From: Pseudaestuariivita atlantica
GTDB taxonomy: Bacteria > Pseudomonadota > Alphaproteobacteria > Rhodobacterales > Rhodobacteraceae
Direction: 5' to 3'
NCBI RefSeq assembly: GCF_001205715.1
Contig: NZ_AQQZ01000013.1
Span: forward strand, 1-38,948
Length of the DNA stretch: 38,948 nt
In this document: piece after piece, positions 1-10,432 of the stretch
Numbering within the stretch: position 1 is the first letter of the stretch
How the letters are laid out: the number at the start of each line of letters is the position of its first letter
The notes under the pieces: generated by a model
What the model was told of the DNA's origin: nothing
What the model saw: the letters and a program-made list of their open reading frames with translations, nothing else
The model's database searches: none
Program-made: the position numbers and the translations under genes

Positions 1-50
1 AGTGACATTCCTGAATTGCTCATGGGTGACATTATCGCTTTGCGGCTACA
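1..50. mobile_element. possible terminal end of an IS21-family insertion sequence
   Basis: The first 50 bases are clearly more AT-rich than the rest of the window. They hold two direct copies of GTGACATT (2-9 and 26-33), 24 bases apart, and the segment could end in CA at position 50. Repeated GTGACATT-type blocks near a terminus ending in CA are what I remember of IS21-family ends; that is memory, not a search. No transposase gene lies inside the window, so any element would sit to the left. The stretch from 51 to the iolB stop codon shows nothing else I recognise. Confidence 0.3.
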
Positions 51-113
51 GATCGAACGCTCGTAAGATAGATTATGTTAAAACTTTGCGCACTGGCCGC
101 GCGGCCTGGCGCG

Positions 114-920
114 TCAGCCGTCGCGGTCGAGGATCCAGGCGACCTCGGGCGCGGGCACGAAACGCCATTTGCGCAGCGGTCCGGCCATCACGTTGAGGTA
201 ATACATCTCGAACCCGTAAGGCGCGCCGCAGGGGTGGTGGCCGCGCGGCACCAGCACCACGTCGCCGTCGCTGACAGCCATAGTCTCGTCCAGCCCGCCA
301 TCGTCGGTATAAACCCGTTGGATGCCGAACCCCGTGGCGGGATTCAGGCGGTGGTAATAGGTCTCTTCAAGGTAGGTGATGCGCGGGAAGTCATCTTCGT
401 CATGGCGGTGGCTGGGATAGGACGACCAGTGGCCCGCGGGCGTGAACACCTCGGTCACCAGCAGGCTGTCGGCAACGTCGGCGTCTTCCATCGCGATATT
501 GTTGATGTGGCGCGTGTTGGTGCCCTTGCCCCGCGTCGCCATCTCGATCCCGTCGGGGCCAAGGCGGCGGACCTTGTGGCCGCCCTTGCCCGGCGCGGAA
601 CAGACGGCCAGCACGCAATCGGTCTCGGCCACGGCCTCCCACTCGGTGCCGTTCGGCAGGTAAAGCGCGTGCGGAGGCGTCTTTTCGAACACCGACATGC
701 GGTCACCCATGACGCCCCACTCCTCGCCCGCGCCGGTGATACGCGCCTTGCCTTCGACAAGGACGAGGATCACCTCCCGGTCGCCCGTCACCTCCGCCGC
801 GCGATCACCCGCGCGCAGGTGGTAGAGCGAGAAACCCACGTATCGCCAGCCGGCGCTTTCGGGGGTGATGCGGTGTACCTCGCCACGGGTTCCGAAGGGC
901 TTGCGCAGAAGGTCGGGCAT
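114..920 (-). CDS. iolB: 5-deoxy-glucuronate isomerase
   Basis: This enzyme converts 5-deoxy-D-glucuronate to 2-deoxy-5-keto-D-gluconate in cytosolic myo-inositol catabolism. The protein has 268 residues, the usual family length, and is a two-domain cupin. A histidine/acidic metal-binding cluster HRHDEDDFPRITYLEETYYH lies at about residues 171-190, followed by GFGIQRVYTDD and a C-terminal YLNVMAGPLRKWRF segment typical of IolB. It is the downstream gene of a pair with iolG, with a 13-base gap, so the two are probably co-transcribed. No iolC, iolD or iolE is visible; they would lie elsewhere or beyond the left edge, where a possible IS end begins. The ATG at 920 fits the family N-terminus. Confidence 0.93.
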   Translation of the reverse strand: MPDLLRKPFGTRGEVHRITPESAGWRYVGFSLYHLRAGDRAAEVTGDREVILVLVEGKARITGAGEEWGVMGDRMSVFEKTPPHALYLPNGTEWEAVAETDCVLAVCSAPGKGGHKVRRLGPDGIEMATRGKGTNTRHINNIAMEDADVADSLLVTEVFTPAGHWSSYPSHRHDEDDFPRITYLEETYYHRLNPATGFGIQRVYTDDGGLDETMAVSDGDVVLVPRGHHPCGAPYGFEMYYLNVMAGPLRKWRFVPAPEVAWILDRDG

Positions 921-933
921 GGGGTGTCTCCCG

Positions 934-1929
934 TCAGATATCGGACAGCTTGACCGGCGCGCCGGCCTGGTGCGACCGCGTCGCGGCCTCCGCCATCGCC
1001 AGCGCGGTCACCCCGTCATCCAGCGTGACGGGCAGGTCGGTGCCCGCGCCCACCGCATCGACGAAAGCCGACCATTCTGCGGTAAAGGCGGGCATGTAGC
1101 GTTCGAGGAAGAAATAGGTCGGTTTGGCCCCGGTGACGCCCGCGGCGGAGGATTTGACGACCGTATTCTCCAGCACGTTCTCGGCCTGCAACATGCCCTC
1201 GGACCCCAGCAATTCGACCCGCTGGTCATAGCCATAGGCGGCGCGGCGCGAGTTGCGAATGACGGCCAGCCGCCCGTCGGCATAGCGCAGGGTGACGATG
1301 GCGGTATCCACGTCGCCCGCCTCCCCGATGCCGGGATCGACCAGCGACGACCCCGCCGCCGCCACGCTTTCCGGCGCCTCGCCCATCAGGAAATTCGCCA
1401 TGTCGAAATCGTGGATCATCATGTCGCGGAAGATCCCGCCCGACACCTTCACATAGGCCAGCGGCGGCGGGGCGGGATCGAAGGAGGTGATCGACAGCAT
1501 CTCGGCCTTGCCGATCTCGCCCGCGTTCAGCGCCGCCTTCATCGCGCCGAAATTCGGATCGAACCGGCGGTTGAAGCCGATCATCACCGGCTGGCCGGTC
1601 AGGCGCACCGCGCGCTGGCAGGCGCGCGCCCGGTCGAGGCTCAGGTCCACGGGCTTTTCGCACAACACGGCCTTTCCGGCGGCGGTCGCGGCCTCGATCA
1701 GGTCGGAATGGGTGTCGGTCGAGGTGGCGATCAGGACCGCGTTGATCGACGGGTCGGCCAGCACCTCATCGGTCGTCCGCGCGGTCGCGCCGTATTCGGC
1801 GGCCAGTTTCTCGGCATATTCGGGGAAATGGTCGGACACGGCGGCAAGCTGGCTGCCGGGATGGGCGGTGATGGTGCGGGCGTGCACGCCCGCGATACGG
1901 CCCGCGCCCAATAGTCCTACGTTCAGCAT
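934..1929 (-). CDS. iolG: inositol 2-dehydrogenase (Gfo/Idh/MocA family)
   Basis: It is expected to oxidise myo-inositol to 2-keto-myo-inositol with NAD, the first step of inositol breakdown. The protein has 331 residues. The Rossmann motif GAGRIAG is at about 8-14, the family EKP signature follows (CEKPVDLS), and the substrate-site segment DMMIHDFDMANFLMGE carries the conserved Asp and His. I chose the ATG at 1929 because AAGGAAGAG lies just upstream and the frame begins directly with the Rossmann strand; an upstream in-frame start at 1980 would add 17 residues without family support. It precedes iolB in the same direction. A related Gfo/Idh/MocA sugar dehydrogenase cannot be excluded from sequence alone, but the pairing with iolB favours IolG. 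Confidence 0.9.
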   Translation of the reverse strand: MLNVGLLGAGRIAGVHARTITAHPGSQLAAVSDHFPEYAEKLAAEYGATARTTDEVLADPSINAVLIATSTDTHSDLIEAATAAGKAVLCEKPVDLSLDRARACQRAVRLTGQPVMIGFNRRFDPNFGAMKAALNAGEIGKAEMLSITSFDPAPPPLAYVKVSGGIFRDMMIHDFDMANFLMGEAPESVAAAGSSLVDPGIGEAGDVDTAIVTLRYADGRLAVIRNSRRAAYGYDQRVELLGSEGMLQAENVLENTVVKSSAAGVTGAKPTYFFLERYMPAFTAEWSAFVDAVGAGTDLPVTLDDGVTALAMAEAATRSHQAGAPVKLSDI

Positions 1930-2001
1930 CGGCTCTTCCTTGCAATCCTTGCGCCCGGTCCGGGACCCTTGGCGCAGCATTGCCGCGTCTCCCGTCCCGG
2001 C

Positions 2002-3024
2002 TCAAGCCCCCGATTGCGCGTCACGCGCCAGTTGCCGCTCGCGCCGCTCCTTCAGCCGCGCGCGCATGGCCATGTCGCCGTCTGGCGTGCCGTCGTGGAA
2101 CGTGCCGAACAGCGCGTCGAACGGCACCAGCCCGTCGCCATAATTCACCTCGAAAAACTTGTGGTGCAGGTAGTGGGCATAGGCGTGGGTATCCATCGCG
2201 CGGTCACCGCCCAGCTCGACCTTGTCGAACCCCACGTGACCCGGAATGGCCCCGAACCCCGCGCGGTGCAGCGCAAAGAGAGCGATGACTGGATGCGCGG
2301 GGATCAGGAGGTACCACAACGCGCCTGCGAAATAGAGCAGGTGTTCGACCGGATGCATCGCCAGCGACGACCACGGGCTGGGATTGACCGAGGCGTGGTG
2401 CACCGAATGTACGTGCCGGTAGAGGAACGGCACGTGGATCAGCCGGTGGATGGCGTAGAAATGCGCCTCGTGCACGACCGGAACCAGCACCATCAGGACG
2501 ACGAGCCAGACGGGCGCGACCTCCCACGTGACCCAGGCACCGACGCCATTGGCCCAGGCCCAGAGGATAAGCACCTGCAGCGCCGTCCAGATCGGCACGC
2601 CCGACAGGAAGGTGCGGGCGATGCAGTCGCGCGTCTGGTTCGACCACCAGAACGCCTTGCTGGGCCGGTCGGCGGGAAAGGCCGGGTTGTACTTGAACCG
2701 CGCACCTTGAGCGCGGCGCACGTACAGGCGCAGTTCGAACACGCCATAGAACAGGAAGACCGCCACGGCGTTGACCGCCAGCATGGGCCAGATCCAGCCC
2801 AACGACAGCGTCTGCATCGTCTCTGCCGGCGGCACGACGAGCCACCAGTAAAGAAGCGCCGTGGCGGCAAAAAGCGCATTCCACGGCAGCAGGTATTCCG
2901 GCAACCAGCGCAACACGCGCATCGGCTGGGGCGGCAGGGCGTAGATCGGGGCGACGCCGGACAATGCCCCGTTGGGCCGCCAATGTCCGCGCTTGTCGCG
3001 GGTGCCGAATGCGTCGTTTTCCAT
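2002..3024 (-). CDS. sterol desaturase / fatty-acid hydroxylase family membrane protein
   Basis: A 340-residue integral membrane di-iron oxygenase of the fatty-acid hydroxylase superfamily. The histidine clusters that bind the iron pair are visible: HEAHFYAIHRLIH (about 185-197), HSVHH (206-210) and HYLHH (284-288), with further His at 224 and 228. Hydrophobic segments near 50-65, 78-95, 147-160 and 171-185 would span the membrane. The family hydroxylates or desaturates lipids, carotenoids or sterol-like compounds; the substrate cannot be read from the sequence. It lies 72 bases upstream of iolG and 41 bases downstream of the toxin gene on the same strand, and no pathway link to either is evident. 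The ribosome site before ATG 3024 is weak. Confidence 0.85.
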   Translation of the reverse strand: MENDAFGTRDKRGHWRPNGALSGVAPIYALPPQPMRVLRWLPEYLLPWNALFAATALLYWWLVVPPAETMQTLSLGWIWPMLAVNAVAVFLFYGVFELRLYVRRAQGARFKYNPAFPADRPSKAFWWSNQTRDCIARTFLSGVPIWTALQVLILWAWANGVGAWVTWEVAPVWLVVLMVLVPVVHEAHFYAIHRLIHVPFLYRHVHSVHHASVNPSPWSSLAMHPVEHLLYFAGALWYLLIPAHPVIALFALHRAGFGAIPGHVGFDKVELGGDRAMDTHAYAHYLHHKFFEVNYGDGLVPFDALFGTFHDGTPDGDMAMRARLKERRERQLARDAQSGA

Positions 3025-3065
3025 GGTTCAACCGGACGCCATTTGCGCGGGCTTGGCAAGCGCTG

Positions 3066-3449
3066 TCAGACGGGCAGCACGCCGGGATAGGCCGCAAGCG
3101 CGCGGTCTGCGGTGACAAGGGGGCGGCCATCGGCCAGGGCCTGCGCGACCAGCATCCGGTCGAACGGGTCGGCGTGGTGGCGCGGCAGGCTGGTCAGCGT
3201 CAGGACGTGCCGCCCCTCGATCACCTGCTCTATATACCCGTTCTGGATCAGCCCCGCGCGCAACATCCCCGCATCGACCGTGAAATCGGCCCGCCCCAGC
3301 GCCGCCTTGATCGCCACCTCCCACAGGCTCGTGACCGAGAAATAGAGATCGTTTGCCGGATCCTCGATCAGTGCGCGGGCGGGTGCGGACAGCTTGTCCG
3401 GCGCATAGGCCGCCCATAGCAACAGGTGCGTGTCCAGAAGGTAGGTCAC
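3066..3449 (-). CDS. PIN-domain toxin (VapC-like RNase)
   Basis: A 127-residue PIN-domain protein, the toxin half of a type II toxin-antitoxin pair; such toxins are metal-dependent RNases that usually cut tRNA or rRNA. The acidic active-site residues are in place: Asp6 in YLLDTHLL, Glu44 in SLWEVAIK, Asp94 and Asp97 in HADPFDRMLVAQA, and Asp115 in LVTADRAL. The start is a GTG at 3449 that overlaps the antitoxin stop codon by four bases (GTGA), so translation is probably coupled. The subclass with SLWE and DPFDRML is common beside Phd/YefM-type antitoxins. On a replicon of this kind the pair may act in stabilisation, which is inference. Confidence 0.9.
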   Translation of the reverse strand: MTYLLDTHLLLWAAYAPDKLSAPARALIEDPANDLYFSVTSLWEVAIKAALGRADFTVDAGMLRAGLIQNGYIEQVIEGRHVLTLTSLPRHHADPFDRMLVAQALADGRPLVTADRALAAYPGVLPV

Positions 3450-3688
3450 GGATCGGGCGTGCCGTTGAACATCTCCGCGATCTCGTCGGCACCCATCGTG
3501 TCGAAATCATCGGGCACGTTGGCCGCACCGGCGAGGAACCCGACGCGACGTGGAGGTGTCTCTGTCAGCGCCTCGACCTTCACCAGCGGCTTGCCCGCGC
3601 GCGCGATCACGAAGGGCTCCCCCTTCGTCGCGGCGTCGATCAGGCGCGACAGGTGCGTCTTGGCATCGTGGATGTTGACGGTTTTCAT
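3446..3688 (-). CDS. Phd/YefM-family antitoxin
   Basis: An 80-residue antitoxin. The N-terminal part (DAKTHLSRLIDAATKGEPF, VIARAGKPLVKV) is the standard Phd/YefM DNA-binding fold. The acidic C-terminal tail (about residues 55-80, VPDDFDTMGADEIAEMFNG) would wrap around the toxin. It is the first gene of the two-gene operon and overlaps the toxin by four bases. Such antitoxins repress their own promoter; an inverted repeat lies 18 bases upstream of the start. The ATG at 3688 is the only sensible start. Confidence 0.9.
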   Translation of the reverse strand: MKTVNIHDAKTHLSRLIDAATKGEPFVIARAGKPLVKVEALTETPPRRVGFLAGAANVPDDFDTMGADEIAEMFNGTPDP

Positions 3689-3705
3689 GGCTCCGATCTC
3701 TACTG

Positions 3706-3723
3706 GACTAACTTAACTTAGTC
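3706..3723. promoter_or_regulatory. inverted repeat, likely operator of the toxin-antitoxin operon
   Basis: GACTAA (3706-3711) and TTAGTC (3718-3723) form a perfect inverted repeat around a six-base spacer. The surroundings are AT-rich, unlike the neighbouring coding DNA. The site sits 18 bases before the antitoxin start and 60 bases before the divergent dehydrogenase gene. Position and symmetry fit autoregulation by the antitoxin-toxin complex; this is inference. Confidence 0.5.
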
Positions 3724-3782
3724 TATTTGGTCCGATCTTGCAACCGTTGCGCCCGCTGCCGGGCCTGCGCAGGATGCCCGCC

Positions 3783-4724
3783 ATGACACGCCCCACCGTT
3801 CTGCAGATCGGCCCCTACCCGCCCGAGGATCAGGCGGCGCTGGATGCCGCGTATGACATGATCCGCCTCTACGAGGCAGAAGACCCCGACGCGCTTCTGG
3901 CCGAGGTCGGGCCGCGCGTGCGGGCCATCGCCTCTCGCGGGGCGCTGAAGGTGCCGGGCACGTTGATCCGGGCCTGTCCGGAGCTTGAACTCATCGCCGT
4001 CTACGGCGTGGGGTATGACGGGGTGGACATGGAGACCGCCCGCGCGCAGGGCGTGACCGTCACCAACACGCCCGACGTCCTGACCGAGGACGTGGCCGAT
4101 TGGGGCGTCGCGATGATCCTCGGCCTGTGGCGCGGCCTGCCGGGCGCGGCGGCGTGGGTGCGGGACGGGCATTGGGCCGCCAAGGGCCCGTATCCGCTGG
4201 GTCGTCGCGTGCATGGCGCGCGGGTCGGTATCCTCGGGCTAGGACGGATCGGGCGGGCGCTGGCGCGGCGGCTTGCGGCCTTTGGCATGCAGATCGCCTA
4301 TGCCGATCCCTTCGTTGCAGACGCCGATCTGTTGCGCTGTGAAACCATCTCTGAGCTGGCCAAACGATCCGACATCCTGTGCGTGACCCTCGCCGCCTCC
4401 CCCGCGACACGGCACGTCGTCGATCGCCCCGTGCTGGACGCGCTGGGGCCGGACGGGATGCTCCTCAACATCTCCCGCGCGTCGAACGTGGATGAAGAGG
4501 CGATGATCGCCGCGTTGCAGGCGGGCACGCTGGGCTGGGCAGCGCTGGACGTGTTCGACGGCGAGCCGCGGATCGACCCGCGTTTCCTCGACCTCGACCG
4601 CGTCTTGCTGACCCCGCATCACGCCTCGGCCACGCAAGAGACGCGGGCGGATATGGGGGCGCTGATGCGCGCGAACCTCGCGGCGCATTTCGCGGACGAT
4701 CCCCTGCCCTCACCCGTGGACTAG
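3783..4724 (+). CDS. D-2-hydroxyacid dehydrogenase (NAD(P)-dependent)
   Basis: A 313-residue cytosolic oxidoreductase of the D-isomer-specific 2-hydroxyacid dehydrogenase family, which reduces 2-keto acids such as glyoxylate or hydroxypyruvate, or the reverse. The nucleotide-binding motif GILGLGRIGRALA is near residue 145. The catalytic trio is visible: Arg in LLNISRASNVDE, Glu in DVFDGEPRI and His in LTPHHASATQE. YGVGYDGVDMETA is the usual N-terminal domain signature. I prefer the ATG at 3783 over one at 3738, because the upstream 15 residues overlap the likely promoter region of the divergent toxin-antitoxin operon and do not look conserved. The exact substrate is not determinable here. A 97-base gap without recognised signals separates it from the next gene. 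Confidence 0.85.
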   Translation: MTRPTVLQIGPYPPEDQAALDAAYDMIRLYEAEDPDALLAEVGPRVRAIASRGALKVPGTLIRACPELELIAVYGVGYDGVDMETARAQGVTVTNTPDVLTEDVADWGVAMILGLWRGLPGAAAWVRDGHWAAKGPYPLGRRVHGARVGILGLGRIGRALARRLAAFGMQIAYADPFVADADLLRCETISELAKRSDILCVTLAASPATRHVVDRPVLDALGPDGMLLNISRASNVDEEAMIAALQAGTLGWAALDVFDGEPRIDPRFLDLDRVLLTPHHASATQETRADMGALMRANLAAHFADDPLPSPVD

Positions 4725-4821
4725 CCTTCAGGGGCGGCACGTCTGCGACCGTTGCGCACGCACGGCGCACCATGGCGCGCAACCCCCTTCCCTTCCCGTG
4801 CGTCACGCGGCACAAGGGCGC

Positions 4822-5970
4822 ATGGATCTCGACCTCACCCACCCGGCCCTCAGCGACCTGCGCGCCCGCGCCAAGAAACGCTTGCCCAAGTTCGCCTTCG
4901 AATACCTCGACAGCGCCACCGGGCGCGAGCTGGGGGCGAAGACCAACCGCGACGCGCTGGACGCGATCCAGTTCATGCCGCAGATCCTGCACGGGCTGAT
5001 CGAGGCGGACCTCGAGACCACCTTCATGGGCCAGCACTTCGCGGCGCCCTTCGGCGTCGCGCCGCTGGGTATGTCAGGGATGATCTGGCCGGGGGCGGAA
5101 CGGCTGCTGGCGCAGGCCGCCGTGCGTCACAACATCCCGTTCTCGCAATCCACCGTCGCCGTCGCCTCGCCCGAGGATACCGGCCCGCATGTGGGCGATA
5201 ACGGCTGGTACCAGCACTACCCGGTCAAGGATGGCGAGATCCGCCGCGACATGATCCGCCGGATCAAGGAGGCCGGGTTCACCAAGCTGGTCGTCACCGT
5301 CGACGTTCCGGGCGAAAGCCGCCGCGAACGCCAACGCCGCGCGCTGATTTCCATGCCGCCGGTCCTGAACCTGCCGACGCTGTGGACGATGGCGCTGCAC
5401 CCGACATGGTGCTGGAAAATGCTGCCCGAAGGCCCGCCGCGCATGCGGTTCATGGACGATTACATCCAGGCCAAGGGCAAGGACGCCTTCGTGCATGCCG
5501 GCCGCGTGATCCGCGGCTGGCCCGACTGGGATTACATCCGTCGCGTGCGCGAAGAATGGGACGGTGACCTGCTGGTCAAGGGCGTCATGGTGCCCGAGGA
5601 CGCGGTCAACCTCGTCAAGGAAGGCGTCGACGGCATCTGGGTGTCCAACCACTCCGCCCGCCAGTTCGAGGCCAGCCCTGCCTCCATCACCCAATTGCCC
5701 AAGATCCGCGCCGCGCTGGGGCCGGACGTGCCGATCGTCTTCGATTCGGGCGTGATCGGCGGGCTCGACATCTGCCGCGCGCTGGCATGGGGTGCGGATT
5801 TCGTGATGCTGGGCCGCGGCTGGCACTATGCTGTCGCGGCCTTCGGCGCGCGTGGCATCGATCATTTCAACCACATCCTGCGCGCCGACATGCAGTCGAA
5901 CATGAGCCAGATCGGCTGTACCAAGCTGGATCAGCTGGCCTCCCGCCTCGTGGAGCCGATCCCGGCGTGA
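4822..5970 (+). CDS. FMN-dependent alpha-hydroxyacid dehydrogenase (LldD family)
   Basis: A 382-residue TIM-barrel flavoenzyme that oxidises L-2-hydroxy acids such as lactate or glycolate. The N-terminal ARAKKRLPKFAFEYLDSATG, the FMN-binding APLGMSGMIWPGAE region and QSTVAVASPED are present. So are the late phosphate-binding segments (IVFDSGVIGGLDICRALAWG, VMLGRGWHYA). The active-site block reads VSNHSARQFE, where the family signature I remember is SNHG(A/G)RQ: His and Arg are kept but the first Gly is Ser. A long insert between about residues 180 and 235 (PPRMRFMDDYIQ region) resembles a subgroup common in Rhodobacterales. I chose ATG 4822 because AAGGG lies just upstream and MDLDLTHPALSDL matches a normal N-terminus; a GTG at 4798 is the alternative. 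Substrate unknown. Confidence 0.85.
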   Translation: MDLDLTHPALSDLRARAKKRLPKFAFEYLDSATGRELGAKTNRDALDAIQFMPQILHGLIEADLETTFMGQHFAAPFGVAPLGMSGMIWPGAERLLAQAAVRHNIPFSQSTVAVASPEDTGPHVGDNGWYQHYPVKDGEIRRDMIRRIKEAGFTKLVVTVDVPGESRRERQRRALISMPPVLNLPTLWTMALHPTWCWKMLPEGPPRMRFMDDYIQAKGKDAFVHAGRVIRGWPDWDYIRRVREEWDGDLLVKGVMVPEDAVNLVKEGVDGIWVSNHSARQFEASPASITQLPKIRAALGPDVPIVFDSGVIGGLDICRALAWGADFVMLGRGWHYAVAAFGARGIDHFNHILRADMQSNMSQIGCTKLDQLASRLVEPIPA

Positions 5971-5975
5971 TGCCC

Positions 5976-5996
5976 GGCCCGGACTTGATCCGGGCC
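5976..5996. repeat. perfect hairpin, possible dispersed palindrome or terminator
   Basis: GGCCCGGA (5976-5983) and TCCGGGCC (5989-5996) form a perfect 8-bp stem with a five-base loop, five bases after the stop codon of the FMN-dependent dehydrogenase. The following ATTTGCTTT is only a weak T-run. It may terminate transcription or reduce read-through into pcaD. Similar CCGGACTTGATCCGG palindromes are, as I remember, scattered in Rhodobacterales genomes; no second copy was noticed in this window. Confidence 0.5.
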
Positions 5997-6039
5997 ATTT
6001 GCTTTGCCACGGTCGCGCGACCGGAACAGGGAGGCCCCG

Positions 6040-6807
6040 ATGCCCACATTCTTCGATCACGCCGGATGCGTCCTGCATTACGCGTTTACACCCGGCGAGG
6101 GCCGCCCCGTCGTCTTCGCCAATTCGCTCGGCACCGATTTCCGCATCTGGGATGACGTGGTCGCGGCCCTGCCCGGCCGTCCGATCCTGCGGGTGGACAA
6201 GCGTGGGCACGGGTTGTCGGGCGCGGGCGAGACGACGATCCCGGTCCTCGCGGAGGACATGGCCGCGCTGATGGATCATTTCGGCCTGTCGGACGCGCTG
6301 GTTTGCGGCGTGTCGGTCGGCGGGTTGATCGCGCAGCAGCTGGGCCATGCCCGGCCCGACCTCGCCGCCAAGCTGGTGCTGATGGATACCGGCATGAAGA
6401 TCGGCACGGACGAGATCTGGAACGAACGCATCGCGATCGCCGAGGACGGCGGGACCGAGGCGATGGCCGACGCAGTGATGGAGCGCTGGTTCTCCCCCGC
6501 CTTCCACGCCGACCGCGCGACCGACCTCGCGGGCTATCACGCGATGCTCTGCTCGATCTCGGACGCGGGCTACGCGGCGGTATCGCGTGCGATCCGCGAC
6601 TGCGATCTGCGCCAGCAATCGCCGGGGCTGAAACAGCCGACGACGGTTCTGGTCGGTTCCATCGACCAGGCGACGCCGCCCGCGCTGAACAGGGAACTCG
6701 CCGATGCCATCCCCGGCGCGCGCTATGTCGAAGCTGACGGCGCGGGGCATCTGCCCTGCATCGAGACGCCAGAGGTCGTGGTGGCCGAGATCGAGGCGTT
6801 GCTCTAG
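6040..6807 (+). CDS. pcaD: alpha/beta hydrolase, 3-oxoadipate enol-lactonase-like
   Basis: A 255-residue alpha/beta hydrolase. PcaD hydrolyses 3-oxoadipate enol-lactone in the beta-ketoadipate branch of aromatic degradation. The nucleophile Ser92 lies in GVSVGGL, the acid in LVGSIDQATPP and the catalytic His in ADGAGHLPCIETPE; ANSLGTDFRIWDDV and RVDKRGHGLS are typical PcaD segments. A clear AGGGAGG lies before ATG 6040, which decides the start over an in-frame ATG at 6004. No other pca gene is present, so a role with the two preceding dehydrogenases or as a stray paralogue is possible. Family certain, exact substrate less so. Confidence 0.8.
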   Translation: MPTFFDHAGCVLHYAFTPGEGRPVVFANSLGTDFRIWDDVVAALPGRPILRVDKRGHGLSGAGETTIPVLAEDMAALMDHFGLSDALVCGVSVGGLIAQQLGHARPDLAAKLVLMDTGMKIGTDEIWNERIAIAEDGGTEAMADAVMERWFSPAFHADRATDLAGYHAMLCSISDAGYAAVSRAIRDCDLRQQSPGLKQPTTVLVGSIDQATPPALNRELADAIPGARYVEADGAGHLPCIETPEVVVAEIEALL

Positions 6808-6884
6808 CGCGGAATCAAGGCCGCAGGCCGCCGCGCATCGACGGGCCGCCCCCCGGCACGTCGATTTGGCTGGTCTTGGCGCTT

Positions 6885-6899
6885 CGCTCTAGCAGAGCG
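6885..6899. terminator. short hairpin between convergent genes
   Basis: CGCTCT (6885-6890) pairs with AGAGCG (6894-6899) across a three-base loop, in the 167-base space between the convergent pcaD and pgm genes. There is no T-run on either side, so termination is only a guess from its position. I see nothing else in this gap. Confidence 0.3.
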
Positions 6900-6974
6900 C
6901 GAACCTGGCAAACATAAAGCGCGCCGCGGAACGTTGGGACCGACGCACCGCGGCCCGTCTGCCAGTGCTTCTCT

Positions 6975-10428
<3,454 letters not shown>

Positions 10429-10432
<4 letters not shown>

